The notes under the pieces are model-generated. The model was given only the letters and a program-made list of their open reading frames with translations. It did not search any database and was not told where the DNA came from. Source: Meridianimarinicoccus aquatilis (GTDB taxonomy: Bacteria; Pseudomonadota; Alphaproteobacteria; Rhodobacterales; Rhodobacteraceae). Taken from it: 64,000 nucleotides of DNA. Shown piece by piece: positions 51,661 to 60,384 of the stretch. The position numbers were made by a program, and so were the translations under genes. The stretch lies in contig NZ_SMZO01000009.1 of assembly GCF_004358675.1 (NCBI RefSeq), positions 1-64,000 on the forward strand, given 5' to 3'. Numbering within the stretch: position 1 is the stretch's first letter; each line of letters begins with the position of its first letter.

Positions 51661-53163
51661 ATGACCGAGATCGCACATTTCATTTCCGGCACGCCCACAC
51701 CCGGAACCTCAGGCCGCAGCCAAGACGTGTTTAACCCTGCCACCGGCGCGGCACAGAACACCGTCGCGCTGGCCAGCGCGGCCGAAGTGGACGCCGTCGT
51801 TGCAGTTGCCAAGGCCGCGTGGCCAGCGTGGTCAAAGACCCCGGCGCTGCGCCGCGCCCGCATTCTTGACCGGTTCAAGGCGATTTTGTGGGACCGGATG
51901 GATGAGTTGGCCCGCGCCATTTCTGCTGAGCACGGCAAGACGCATGACGATGCCCTTGGCGAAGTGACACGCGGCCTTGAAGTGGTTGAGTTTGCAGTCG
52001 GTGCGCCAACCCATCTGAAGGGCGAGTTTTCTGAAAACGTGGGCAGCGGCGTGGATACGCATTCGATCCGGCAAAGCCTTGGTGTTGTTGCGGGGATCAC
52101 GCCGTTCAACTTTCCGGCGATGGTGCCCATGTGGATGTTCCCCGTCGCGCTGGCATGCGGGAACACTTTTGTCCTGAAGCCATCCGAACGGGATCCGTCT
52201 GCCAGCCTGTTGATCGCGGCGTGGCTGACCGAAGCGGGCCTGCCTGATGGTGTGTTCAATGTCGTTCAGGGCGACAAGGAAGCGGTGGATGCGCTGCTGC
52301 ACAACCCGGATGTGAAAGCGATCAGCTTTGTCGGCTCGACCCCCATTGCGCAGTATATTCACGCAACTGGAACCGCGCAGGGCAAGCGCGTGCAGGCGCT
52401 TGGCGGGGCCAAGAACCACATGATCATCATGCCGGATGCGGATCTTGATATGGCGGCAAGCGCGCTGATGGGTGCGGCGTTCGGGTCAGCCGGTGAACGC
52501 TGTATGGCGATATCGGTGGCTGTTCCGGTGACGGATGCCGTGGCGGACGCGCTCATTGAAAAGCTGGTGCCACAAATCGAAGCCTTGAAAGTGGGGCCCG
52601 CCAGCGACGCTGCATCCGAAATGGGCCCGCTGGTCACTGCGCAACATTTGGCGAAGGTGCGCGGCTACATTGATGGCGCCGAAGCACAGGGCGCCCGGAT
52701 TGTCACCGATGGTCGCACGTTTCGACAAGACAAGCAGGGCTGCGAGAATGGATACTTCATTGGCGGCACGCTGATCGACGACGTGACCGAGGACATGACA
52801 TGCTACCGAGACGAGATTTTTGGGCCGGTGCTGTCGGTCGTGCGCAAGCCTGATTATCAAGCGGCGGTCGATCTGATCCACGGCCATGAGTATGCAAATG
52901 GCACGGCTGTGTTTACCCGTGACGGCGACGTTGCGCGCAGCTTTAGCCAAGACATCGAGGTTGGCATGGTTGGAATCAACGTTCCCATTCCGGTCCCAAT
53001 GGCGTTCCACAGCTTTGGCGGCTGGAAGTCATCGATCTTTGGGGATCACGCCATGCACGGGATGGAAGGGGTCCGGTTCTATACCCGGATCAAAACGACC
53101 ACGACCCGCTGGCCAACAGGCATGCGCGCGGATCCGCAGTTCACGATGCCGACTCTGGGGTGA
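51661..53163 (+). CDS. mmsA: Methylmalonate-semialdehyde dehydrogenase (CoA-acylating)
   Basis: 500 residues from ATG 51661, with AAAGGAG upstream. The aldehyde dehydrogenase fold shows ITPFNFPAMVPMWMFPVALACGN and KPSERDPS near residue 150-180. The catalytic cysteine is in SAGERCMAIS. C-terminal PVPMAFHSFGGWKSS is characteristic of MmsA/IolA. It converts methylmalonate semialdehyde (valine or thymine catabolism) or malonate semialdehyde (inositol or beta-alanine) to propionyl-CoA or acetyl-CoA. Regulation by the divergent LysR protein is likely. No other valine or inositol genes adjoin. Confidence 0.93.
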   Translation: MTEIAHFISGTPTPGTSGRSQDVFNPATGAAQNTVALASAAEVDAVVAVAKAAWPAWSKTPALRRARILDRFKAILWDRMDELARAISAEHGKTHDDALGEVTRGLEVVEFAVGAPTHLKGEFSENVGSGVDTHSIRQSLGVVAGITPFNFPAMVPMWMFPVALACGNTFVLKPSERDPSASLLIAAWLTEAGLPDGVFNVVQGDKEAVDALLHNPDVKAISFVGSTPIAQYIHATGTAQGKRVQALGGAKNHMIIMPDADLDMAASALMGAAFGSAGERCMAISVAVPVTDAVADALIEKLVPQIEALKVGPASDAASEMGPLVTAQHLAKVRGYIDGAEAQGARIVTDGRTFRQDKQGCENGYFIGGTLIDDVTEDMTCYRDEIFGPVLSVVRKPDYQAAVDLIHGHEYANGTAVFTRDGDVARSFSQDIEVGMVGINVPIPVPMAFHSFGGWKSSIFGDHAMHGMEGVRFYTRIKTTTTRWPTGMRADPQFTMPTLG

Positions 53164-53269
53164 CGAAGATATTCTTGGCGGCGAGGGGCAAACCGAAAAG
53201 TCTGCGAGCCGCCAAGAGATGCAGAACGTCAGCCTGCGGGCAGGCCTTTTGGCCCGCCCCGCATTTCAG

Positions 53270-54700
53270 TTACCAGTCGGCAGAAATGTACTGAGTTTCC
53301 ATAAACTCATGCATGCCTTCGTGCCCGCCTTCGCGCCCCAAGCCCGATTGCTTGACGCCCCCAAACGGTGCTGCGGGATCTGATACAAGCCCACGGTTGA
53401 GACCGACCATGCCGTATTCCAGCCGCTCACAAACCTGCATGGCGCGCTTCATGTTCTGGCTGAACACATAGGCGACCAACCCGTATTCGGTATCGTTGGC
53501 TCGGGCGATCACATCGTCCTGGTCAGTGAAGGACTGGATCGCGGCGACCGGGCCAAAGATTTCATCCGCGACGCAATCAGCGTTTTGGGGAACGTCCGTC
53601 AAAACGGTTGGCGGATAGAAATACCCGGGCCCGTCTGGAAGCGTGCCGCCAAGGCGTAGCGTCGCCCCCTTGGCTACCGCATCTTTCACGAAATGGGCGA
53701 CCTTGTCCCGCGTGGCGGCATTGACCAGTGGACCAATGTCCACAGACGGATCGGCCCCATTTCCGACTTTGAGCGCCGCCATCCGCGCTGTGAACTTTTC
53801 AACAAAGGCATCCATGACATCGGCGTGGACATACAGGCGATTGGCGGCCGTACACGCTTCGCCAAGATTGCGCATCTTGGCCAGCATTGCCCCTTCAACG
53901 GCGACATCAATATCCGCGTCTTCGAACACGATCAGCGGCGCGTTCCCGCCCAGTTCCATGGCGGGTTTCAACACCTGATCGGCCGCCGCGCGCAGCAACA
54001 TGCGCCCCACCCCTGTGGAGCCGGTGAAACTAACCACGCGGACACGCGGATCATGAAGCAGGTGATCGACCACTTCTGCCGATTTTGTCGTCGGAAGCAC
54101 GTTGACCAGCCCAGCGGGAACCCCGGCTTCTTCCAAAAGCGCCACAAGCGCCAGCATAGTCAAAGGTGTCTCGGCTGCCGGCTTGATAATGACCGGGCAT
54201 CCGGCAGCCAGAGCCGGAGCGATCTTGCGGGTGCCCATTGCAGCGGGATAGTTCCAAGGCGTGACCAGAACGGCGATCCCGGCGGGCTTGTGTTGAACCA
54301 TGATGCGCGCGCCACTGGCTGGGGCGTGCGTGATCAAGCCATCGGCGCGAACGGCCTCTTCCGAAAACCAGCGAAAAAATTCAGCGGCATAGGCGGCTTC
54401 ACCTCTGGCATCAGTGCCCGCTTTGCCGTTTTCCAAAGTAATCAGCTTGGCAAAATGGTCCAGCCGCTCGGTCATCAGGTCCCATGCGCGGCGCAGAATT
54501 TCTGATCGTGCTCGAGGTGTGCGACCGGCCCAATCAGAAAAGGCGGCTTGTGCGGCATCCAGTGCGGCATCTGCATCGGCGATCTCGGCAGAGGCGACAG
54601 AGGCGATGACACGTTCATCTGCGGGGTTGATGACGTCAAACCGGGCACCACTGTGGCCCGTTCGCCAACTGCCATCAATATAAAGGTCAGTATAATCCAT
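53270..54700 (-). CDS. NAD(P)-dependent aldehyde dehydrogenase, succinate-semialdehyde type
   Basis: 476 residues. It has the ALDH core: TPWNYPAAMGTRKIAPALAAGCPVI (NAD site), catalytic Glu in MELGGNAP, and Cys in LGEACTAANR. FGGVKQSGLGREGGHEG is the C-terminal family segment of GabD-type enzymes. It probably oxidises succinate semialdehyde or a related semialdehyde. It is convergent with mmsA across about 100 bases, which hold no gene. Confidence 0.88.
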   Translation of the reverse strand: MDYTDLYIDGSWRTGHSGARFDVINPADERVIASVASAEIADADAALDAAQAAFSDWAGRTPRARSEILRRAWDLMTERLDHFAKLITLENGKAGTDARGEAAYAAEFFRWFSEEAVRADGLITHAPASGARIMVQHKPAGIAVLVTPWNYPAAMGTRKIAPALAAGCPVIIKPAAETPLTMLALVALLEEAGVPAGLVNVLPTTKSAEVVDHLLHDPRVRVVSFTGSTGVGRMLLRAAADQVLKPAMELGGNAPLIVFEDADIDVAVEGAMLAKMRNLGEACTAANRLYVHADVMDAFVEKFTARMAALKVGNGADPSVDIGPLVNAATRDKVAHFVKDAVAKGATLRLGGTLPDGPGYFYPPTVLTDVPQNADCVADEIFGPVAAIQSFTDQDDVIARANDTEYGLVAYVFSQNMKRAMQVCERLEYGMVGLNRGLVSDPAAPFGGVKQSGLGREGGHEGMHEFMETQYISADW

Positions 54701-54899
54701 TGTTTATCCTGTGTCTTGTCAGAAACCTGGTGCGGCTGCCCACGGTGACATTGATCCTCCTCATCTGTGCAGATGCGGATCCGTGTCTGCGGCGTCGCCA
54801 CGTCGACTTACACGGCAGTGATGGCTGTTCATGCCGGATCGTGCAAGGGCAGTGCCCGGTTGGCACACCACTCGGCATGTCAGTGAGGCGAAAAGCCGA

Positions 54900-54931
54900 A
54901 AGGGCAGGCCAGTATATGCTGGCCTGCCCTT
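54900..54931 (-). terminator. Strong hairpin terminator for the VPLPA-CTERM gene
   Basis: AAGGGCAGGCCAG (54900-54912) and CTGGCCTGCCCTT (54919-54931) form a perfect 13-bp stem with a 6-base loop. It is 21 bases past the stop of the minus-strand VPLPA gene, and on that strand it is followed by TTTCGGCTTTTC. This is a convincing Rho-independent terminator. Confidence 0.85.
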
Positions 54932-54952
54932 CAAAAAGTGCTGTTGTATCGC

Positions 54953-55660
54953 TTATGCGGCGGACTTCCGACGACGAACCAGCGCCATTGATGCAACACC
55001 GGCTGCGAGCAATGCCAGCGGCGCGGGCAGTGGCACAGGGGCTGGGCCAACAACTGGGCCGGTTGCCAGAACGAGTTGCTGGGTGAATCCGCTGCCGCCA
55101 TTGCCAGGCTCGCTGCCCGAGCTTGAGAACATGATGCCATTGCTCACGGTCGCGCCGATCGAGAAGTAGCCACCAAGGCTTGCTGTGATGTCACGAAGCG
55201 CGTCGCCGTTCAGAACGAAGGACAGAACGTCCGTGGATGCGCCTGCTGTCGGGGTGAACGAGCCGTAGCTGGACCCAGTGCCGAGGTCGTCGAAGATCGC
55301 GGCGCTGACTGTGTTGCGTTGTGCAAGATCTTCGGCAGATGTGCTGACATCGAAGAATTCCAGCGTCGGTGTGCCACTTTGGTTGTAGCGGCGCAATTCG
55401 ATCGTTGCACCTGTCACTGTTTCGCCGGAAATGCTCGACAGGTCAAAGGTGAAGTAGCTGCGGAATTCGCTGCTGCCGGATACGCCTGTGATGTAATTGT
55501 CGTTGTTGCTGTTGGAGTTGCCAACATCAGCGCGCCACCACCCTTGGTTGTCTCGGCCCGCGCTGACCAGACCTTCGTCAGTGCCGATGGTGTAAGTGGC
55601 GGCCTGTGCGGCTGCTGCGAGGGAGAGGGCGGCGGTGGCGGCAAGAATGAGCGTTTTCAT
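54953..55660 (-). CDS. Secreted VPLPA-CTERM sorting-domain protein
   Basis: 235 residues. A signal peptide ends AAQAATY. The C-terminus is VPLPAPLALLAAGVASMALVRRR, a VPLPA-CTERM tripartite tail: PVPLPA motif, membrane helix, and Arg cluster. Such proteins are sorted and cleaved by exosortase-type enzymes in alphaproteobacteria. The middle is Ser/Gly/Asn-rich, beta-type (GNSNSNNDNYITG, FTFDLSSISGETVTGATIELRR) and resembles jelly-roll-like surface modules. Function is unknown; a surface or matrix role is expected. No exosortase gene is in the window. The long upstream gap should hold its promoter. Confidence 0.93.
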   Translation of the reverse strand: MKTLILAATAALSLAAAAQAATYTIGTDEGLVSAGRDNQGWWRADVGNSNSNNDNYITGVSGSSEFRSYFTFDLSSISGETVTGATIELRRYNQSGTPTLEFFDVSTSAEDLAQRNTVSAAIFDDLGTGSSYGSFTPTAGASTDVLSFVLNGDALRDITASLGGYFSIGATVSNGIMFSSSGSEPGNGGSGFTQQLVLATGPVVGPAPVPLPAPLALLAAGVASMALVRRRKSAA

Positions 55661-56097
55661 GAGTTTGGGCTTTCTAAGATTTGTGCATTTCTGATGAACA
55701 CACTATGCCCTACGTGCGCCCGCCGCTCACGTCGGCGTCAGTATCGTTAACTGCGACTTTGAATAGGCCGCACTACGTTCGAAAGCGCGGACTATACTTT
55801 TGGATCGAGGATGCACGTCTAAGGTGCAGTGAATTCGGCCTTGGGCGGCGTCGCATTGCGACTGAGCGGGTGCTGCTGGCGCCTATGGTCAAAGGAGTTT
55901 GCGTTAACTACGTATGTGATAGGCACGGTGAGTCGGGCGCTTCGGGCGTGGCTTAGTCTGCTTTTAATCTTCCAGCGGCTTCTTAGGCTGGAATTCAATT
56001 CTCATTTGCGGGTCAAATCGCAGGCGAGCCCCAGCAATGCCAAACGTGCGCAGGGATAAAGACATCAGTGGGACGCTAGCGCAGCGCCCGTCCGGGT
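55661..56097. other. 437-base gap upstream of the VPLPA-CTERM gene
   Basis: No coding frame with a ribosome site or recognised motif was found on either strand. It presumably contains the promoter and leader of the VPLPA gene. I see no clear repeat beyond short chance inverted repeats. Confidence 0.4.
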
Positions 56098-56400
56098 TTA
56101 ATCAGTGCGCATCGTAAAGCAGGGGCGCGGACCTTCGCCCTTTTCCGCAGCAAGTAACTCGGCTTTGAGGGCTGCGGAATTGTCATCTTGTTCTTGAAAT
56201 ATACGGTCAATCAGCCCTGAAAGGCCAAAATCTGCCAATGTCGGTTTTTGTAGTTGGCCGCTTTCAGAGGTAGGGTTAATGCCCGGTGCCCATGATTGAA
56301 CCACGTTGCACGCGTCCAGAGCAGGCATCGGCCAATGATAGCTTATAACGCCGGCAGAAGCTGCCAGCGCAAAAGAAACAATCGCAACCATACGGGTCAC
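56098..56400 (-). CDS. Small secreted hypothetical protein (100 residues)
   Basis: It starts at GTG 56400, with GGGGAG six bases upstream. The N-terminus is a signal peptide (TRMVAIVSFALAASAGVISY). The mature part of about 80 residues has two cysteines (ACNVVQSW and PCFTMRTD), suggesting a disulfide, and a charged helix (EQDDNSAALKAELLAAEKGE). I do not recognise the family. It lies alone between the VPLPA gene and the ars operon, on the same strand as both. Confidence 0.6.
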   Translation of the reverse strand: MTRMVAIVSFALAASAGVISYHWPMPALDACNVVQSWAPGINPTSESGQLQKPTLADFGLSGLIDRIFQEQDDNSAALKAELLAAEKGEGPRPCFTMRTD

Positions 56401-56540
56401 GGAATTCTCCCCACTAAAGCATCTTCCCCGTATACAAGTGTGCCATACCTTCTATTGATAGGCACGCCTACAAATGTTTAGGCGATTTGCTCAAAAGGAT
56501 ATAGCGAATACACTAAAGGATAGGGGGTGGGGTAGGTCGG

Positions 56541-57272
56541 TCAAGTCTGTTTTTGATTTACCCGTGCCGACAACTCTTCAGCGGTTTCCACGCGCTCAGA
56601 ATAACGATCTGTCAGGTGTGGGCTCAGGTCGCGTGTCAGCCACGTGAATTTGACCAACTCTTCCATGACGTCCACCATCCGGTTGTAAAGTGGCGAGGGC
56701 TTCATCCGGTCGTTGTCGTCAAATTCAAGAAATGCTTTCGGCACCGATGACTGGTTCGGTATCGTGAGCATCCGCATCCAGCGTCCCAGAATACGCAGTT
56801 GCCCCACAGTATTAAAGCTCTGCGATCCACCAGACACTTGCATCACGGCGAGCGTTTTGCCCTGCGTTGGCCGGACCGCGCCCAATTTCAATGGCATCCA
56901 GTCGATCTGAGACTTCAGTATGCTGGTCATGGACCCGTGACGTTCGGGGGAGCACCAGACCATACCTTCGGACCATTCTGCCGCGGCCCGCAATTCAGCG
57001 ACTTTCGGGTGATCAGCAGGCGCGGTGTCGGGCTGCGGCAAGCCCGTCGGGTCAAAAATCCGCGGCTCAGCGCCCAGAGCCGTCAAAACACGCGCGGCTT
57101 CTTCGTTCAGCAGCCGCGAAAAAGACCGGGCACGCAGTGAGCCGTGCAACAGTAGAATACGAGGCGGGTGTGTGGCGCGGATCGGCGCTGCCAGTGGCGC
57201 AGTATCGGTCGGGCGAAACGCGCTGGGTACAAGATTTGGCATGTGGGTAAGGTCAGGCAACGCGCTCTCCAT
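56541..57272 (-). CDS. arsH: Arsenical resistance flavoprotein ArsH
   Basis: 243 residues from ATG 57272; the start region overlaps arsC by 20 bases, and an internal Met at 57242 is possible. The FMN-binding flavodoxin-like fold is shown by [19 protein letters not shown] near residue 42 and [18 protein letters not shown] near residue 108. [25 protein letters not shown] is characteristic of ArsH. It is an NADPH-FMN oxidoreductase linked to organoarsenical or oxidative stress defence. It is the last gene of arsR-acr3-arsC-arsH. Confidence 0.94.
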   Translation of the reverse strand: MESALPDLTHMPNLVPSAFRPTDTAPLAAPIRATHPPRILLLHGSLRARSFSRLLNEEAARVLTALGAEPRIFDPTGLPQPDTAPADHPKVAELRAAAEWSEGMVWCSPERHGSMTSILKSQIDWMPLKLGAVRPTQGKTLAVMQVSGGSQSFNTVGQLRILGRWMRMLTIPNQSSVPKAFLEFDDNDRMKPSPLYNRMVDVMEELVKFTWLTRDLSPHLTDRYSERVETAEELSARVNQKQT

Positions 57273-57675
57273 CCGTGTTTAAAATCAAGGTGCCGTCTTC
57301 CTTATGGTAGGGGCCATTCGGCCAATGGGCCATAAGATCAAGGGCCGTTTCAGCGGGTCGGCACAGGCGCACCCCGAGCGGAGTACACACGATAGGCCGG
57401 TTCACAAGGATCGGATAAATTAACATAGCGTCGAGGAGCGCGTCGTCGCTGATGTCAGGGTCCAGCAATCCCAGGACGTCGGCAGGCGAACGGCGGACCC
57501 TCAGCGCGTCGCGCGGTGTTAGACCGGCGGCAGCGAACAAACCCAAAAGCTGCGGACGCGTCCATCCGGTATCGAGATACGGCACAACCACCGGCGCGTA
57601 ATCGGCGGCACGCAGCAAGGCCAAAACATTTCGCGACGTGCCACAATCGGGGTTATGATAGATGACGACGCTCAT
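57253..57675 (-). CDS. arsC: Arsenate reductase ArsC (glutaredoxin-linked type)
   Basis: 140 residues. The active-site cysteine is Cys11 in [28 protein letters not shown] and [12 protein letters not shown] match the plasmid R773-type ArsC fold. It reduces arsenate to arsenite using glutathione/glutaredoxin. The start overlaps acr3 by 4 bases, and the end overlaps arsH by 20. Confidence 0.95.
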   Translation of the reverse strand: MSVVIYHNPDCGTSRNVLALLRAADYAPVVVPYLDTGWTRPQLLGLFAAAGLTPRDALRVRRSPADVLGLLDPDISDDALLDAMLIYPILVNRPIVCTPLGVRLCRPAETALDLMAHWPNGPYHKEDGTLILNTDGERVA

Positions 57676-58727
57676 GCTTCGGGAAACCAGTGGCGGGTGC
57701 GGTTGGCATAGGCGACGAGTGACAGCATCACCGGCACTTCGACCAACACGCCGACGACAGTTGCCAGCGCTGCGCCCGATCCGAGCCCGAACAGGCTGAT
57801 GGCGACTGCAACGGCCAGTTCAAAGAAATTCGATGTGCCGATCAAAGCACAGGGCGCGGCGACGTTGAACGGAACGCGCCAGATGCGGGCGGCGAGGTAT
57901 GCCACAAAGAAGATACCATAGGATTGCAGCAACAGCGGGACGGCGATCAAAGCGATGATCAAAGGCCGCTCAAGGATGACATTGCCCTGAAATCCGAACA
58001 GCAACACGACAGTGATAAGCAGGCCCAGAACAGTTATGGGTTTGATCCGGTCGCGGAAACGGTCAACCGCCGCTTGCCCGCCCATCTCCATCAGTCGTTG
58101 ACGTACCAGCACGCCTGCGGCCAGTGGTATCAGTATGTACAGAACGACTGACGTGATCAGTGTTTGATAGGGCACGACAATATCGCTGACACCGAGCAGG
58201 AATGCGACGATAGGGGCAAAGGCGAACACCATGATCACGTCATTCACACTGACTTGTACCAGCGTGTAGGTCGCATCCCCGCGAGTGAGTTGGGACCAGA
58301 CAAAGACCATCGCCGTGCAGGGGGCCGCGCCCAACAGGATTACACCGGCCAGATAGGCCTGTGCGTCATCCGGAGGGATCAGCCCTGCAAACACGTAGTT
58401 GAAAAACAGCACGCCAAGCGCCGCCATCGTGAAGGGCTTGATGAGCCAATTCACCGCCAAAGTGATGATCAGCCCTTTGGGACGGTCCCCAATATGGCGC
58501 AGGGCGCTCATATCCACACCAACCATCATCGGGAAAACCATGGCCCAGATCAGCAGAGCCACAGGCAGGTTCACGCTTGCAAATTCCAGTTCAGCCAATG
58601 TGCTGAACAGCCCGGGCATCAGCACACCAAGGCCCAAGCCTGCGGCAATTGCCAGCGCCACCCAAAGCGATAGCCAGCGTTCAAAGGTGCCAAGCCCTGC
58701 GGCTGCGGCTTCAGTGTTGGTGGTCAT
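57672..58727 (-). CDS. acr3: Arsenite efflux transporter ACR3
   Basis: 351 residues from ATG 58727. It has about ten membrane segments. [26 protein letters not shown] contains the conserved reactive cysteine of Acr3, and [22 protein letters not shown] is the family's C-terminal motif. It expels arsenite produced by ArsC. The start overlaps arsR by 17 bases, so it is coupled to the regulator. Confidence 0.95.
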   Translation of the reverse strand: MTTNTEAAAAGLGTFERWLSLWVALAIAAGLGLGVLMPGLFSTLAELEFASVNLPVALLIWAMVFPMMVGVDMSALRHIGDRPKGLIITLAVNWLIKPFTMAALGVLFFNYVFAGLIPPDDAQAYLAGVILLGAAPCTAMVFVWSQLTRGDATYTLVQVSVNDVIMVFAFAPIVAFLLGVSDIVVPYQTLITSVVLYILIPLAAGVLVRQRLMEMGGQAAVDRFRDRIKPITVLGLLITVVLLFGFQGNVILERPLIIALIAVPLLLQSYGIFFVAYLAARIWRVPFNVAAPCALIGTSNFFELAVAVAISLFGLGSGAALATVVGVLVEVPVMLSLVAYANRTRHWFPEA

Positions 58728-59085
58728 CTCGGCGGTCTCTTTTCTGAGGGGGGCAATCGTCGGTGAGTGTGTCGAGCAGCGGGCGGCACAAAGCTGGATT
58801 GCCGCCACAGCAATCTTCCAGAAGAAACCCAAGAAGTCCGCGCATGGTTTCTATTTCAGGATAGTATCTGATTGATCGGCCGATCCGCTCTTTGCGCACC
58901 AACCCGGCATTCAAGAGGATCGACAGGTTCGCAGACAAAGTGTTGGCACGGGCATCCAGCGCATGGGCAATGTCTCCAGCCGCCATCCCGGTGTCTGGTC
59001 CAGCTTGCATCAACAGGCGGACCACATCCAATCGGGTGGGCTGTGCCAGCGCTGCCAGCGCATCAAGGACTGCTGTCTTTTCCAT
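58711..59085 (-). CDS. arsR: ArsR-family metalloregulatory repressor
   Basis: 124 residues from ATG 59085. The winged HTH covers [20 protein letters not shown] through [20 protein letters not shown] and [13 protein letters not shown]. The C-terminal region carries Cys-Cys (LEDCCGGNP) and further cysteines (ALCRPL and DDCPP), a likely arsenite site, placed unlike the HTH-located C-x-C of E. coli ArsR. It represses the operon until arsenite binds. A perfect palindrome overlaps its start. Confidence 0.94.
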   Translation of the reverse strand: MEKTAVLDALAALAQPTRLDVVRLLMQAGPDTGMAAGDIAHALDARANTLSANLSILLNAGLVRKERIGRSIRYYPEIETMRGLLGFLLEDCCGGNPALCRPLLDTLTDDCPPQKRDRRDDHQH

Positions 59086-59102
59086 ATTTCAGGAAATATG
59101 GA
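59081..59102. promoter_or_regulatory. Candidate ArsR operator, 22-base perfect palindrome
   Basis: TCCATATTTC-AG-GAAATATGGA has perfect 10-base arms around a 2-base centre. It overlaps the arsR start codon (59083-59085). Autoregulation by ArsR at or near its own start is common, and the AT-rich symmetric site suits a dimeric winged-helix repressor. The long perfect symmetry makes chance unlikely. Confidence 0.7.
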
Positions 59103-59136
59103 ATTGTTTTGTCGTCGTCAACCCACGTGGCGTGCG

Positions 59137-60057
59137 TCACGTCGTGGGAACAACCCAATCTGGTACAATGCCCGACGCATCAATGAAGCCTTGTACATCA
59201 TGCCCGGCGAACAATCCCAAACCGGTCACCAACACTGTACCAAGCCCGGCTGCCGCGCCCCCCACGATGTCGGTGTGCAAAGTGTCACCAACCATCGCCG
59301 CGCGGGAGACATCCATACGGGTGGCGACCGCGTCAAAGGCTGAACCATAGGGTTTGCCATGAAAAATGGGGGCTTGGCCCGTGCGATCCCAAACGTCGTG
59401 GGCAAACCAACCTGGCTCAATGCTTAAACCGTCCAGATTCGGCGCAACAAGATCTGGATTTGCAATCAAGAGCGGGCGCGGTCGGCGGTCCAGAGCGGCG
59501 CACAGCCGATCCTGAAGTGCATCATTCCAGCGGTCGGAAGACAGGAACGCGAACGCGTCGGCCGTGTCCCAAAGCTGATCATCGGCCAGAAGATCTTCGA
59601 TATGTGCTTCGATATCGCTGAAATCGTCCTCGGCCAGCGCTATTCCTGCCCACCTTGCCTCTGGCGCAATAGCCGCCATCTGCTCAGCCGCTACGTCGCG
59701 GCTGCTGACGACCTCGTGTGCTGCGAAATCGAACCCGAGCGCGTGGTATTTCTGTAAGGCACGCGCGCGCGGGTAGCTGGACCCGTTCGTCAATACACAG
59801 ACTGATTTGCCGGCCTTACGCAACTGCGCAATACGGGTTGCCGCGCCCGGGATTGGCTGATCACCGACCACCAACACACCGTACGCATCAAGTACGTAGG
59901 CGTCATAGGCATCAAGTGTGTCTACCAAGCTCGCGCCGGTCTGTGCGCGGGCGGAAAACTGGGGGGACAGGGGCGAGCGGGGTTTGATTGCCTCATAGCG
60001 ATCAAAGGCTGTCGGTGCAGTGTTGGGCCAATTGGGATTTCTCATGGCGCAGGCCAT
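59137..60057 (-). CDS. HAD-IIA family hydrolase (NagD/phosphoglycolate-phosphatase-like) with D-x-Y-G motif
   Basis: 306 residues, or 302 if ATG 60045 is used. It has the HAD-IIA layout: motif I is LDAYGVL, where the usual second Asp of D-x-D-G is Tyr, motif II VLTNGSSYP, then GKPYGSAFDAV and motif IV GDTLHTDIVGGAAAGL. A subset of HAD-IIA proteins has D-x-W/Y-G here. Loss of the general acid Asp may lower phosphatase turnover. Its stop lies 51 bases from arsR on the same strand. The substrate is unknown, and its place beside the ars operon is probably incidental. Confidence 0.85.
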   Translation of the reverse strand: MACAMRNPNWPNTAPTAFDRYEAIKPRSPLSPQFSARAQTGASLVDTLDAYDAYVLDAYGVLVVGDQPIPGAATRIAQLRKAGKSVCVLTNGSSYPRARALQKYHALGFDFAAHEVVSSRDVAAEQMAAIAPEARWAGIALAEDDFSDIEAHIEDLLADDQLWDTADAFAFLSSDRWNDALQDRLCAALDRRPRPLLIANPDLVAPNLDGLSIEPGWFAHDVWDRTGQAPIFHGKPYGSAFDAVATRMDVSRAAMVGDTLHTDIVGGAAAGLGTVLVTGLGLFAGHDVQGFIDASGIVPDWVVPTT

Positions 60058-60384
60058 ACGTGCGTGCGCGGGCTTGCGCCAGACCTGATTGGCCTACCGT
60101 AGTGGTGTGCCATTCATTCCATTCGCTTGAAATTGTATCCTGCGAAGCGACGAGCGGGTTCAGCACCGTAAAGATGGCCGCAAGCAGCCAGTCGAAAAGT
60201 CGCCTTGAGGCTTGTGACGCCAGGAAGCAAACAGAAGTAATTCGCGGTTCAGCGGCGAGATGTCCCGCCGCGCGAAAGGTTGTGCGACTGTTGCGATTTC
60301 ATTGAGCCACTTGGATAGGTACCCGAAGCCCATGGCTACCTAGGCCAATTCTTACCGACCTTGAAGGACGATCGTCAGGCGACG
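60058..60384. other. 327-base gap, nothing recognised
   Basis: Between the HAD-IIA gene and the export lipoprotein gene. Short open frames occur without ribosome sites or motifs. I see no RNA gene or terminator with a T-run. Confidence 0.4.

Noticed and set aside
51552-52259. The upstream extension of the LysR frame at 50643-51551
   Set aside because: It runs antisense to mmsA; the LysR HTH begins at the ATG at 51551, so the extra residues are a shadow.
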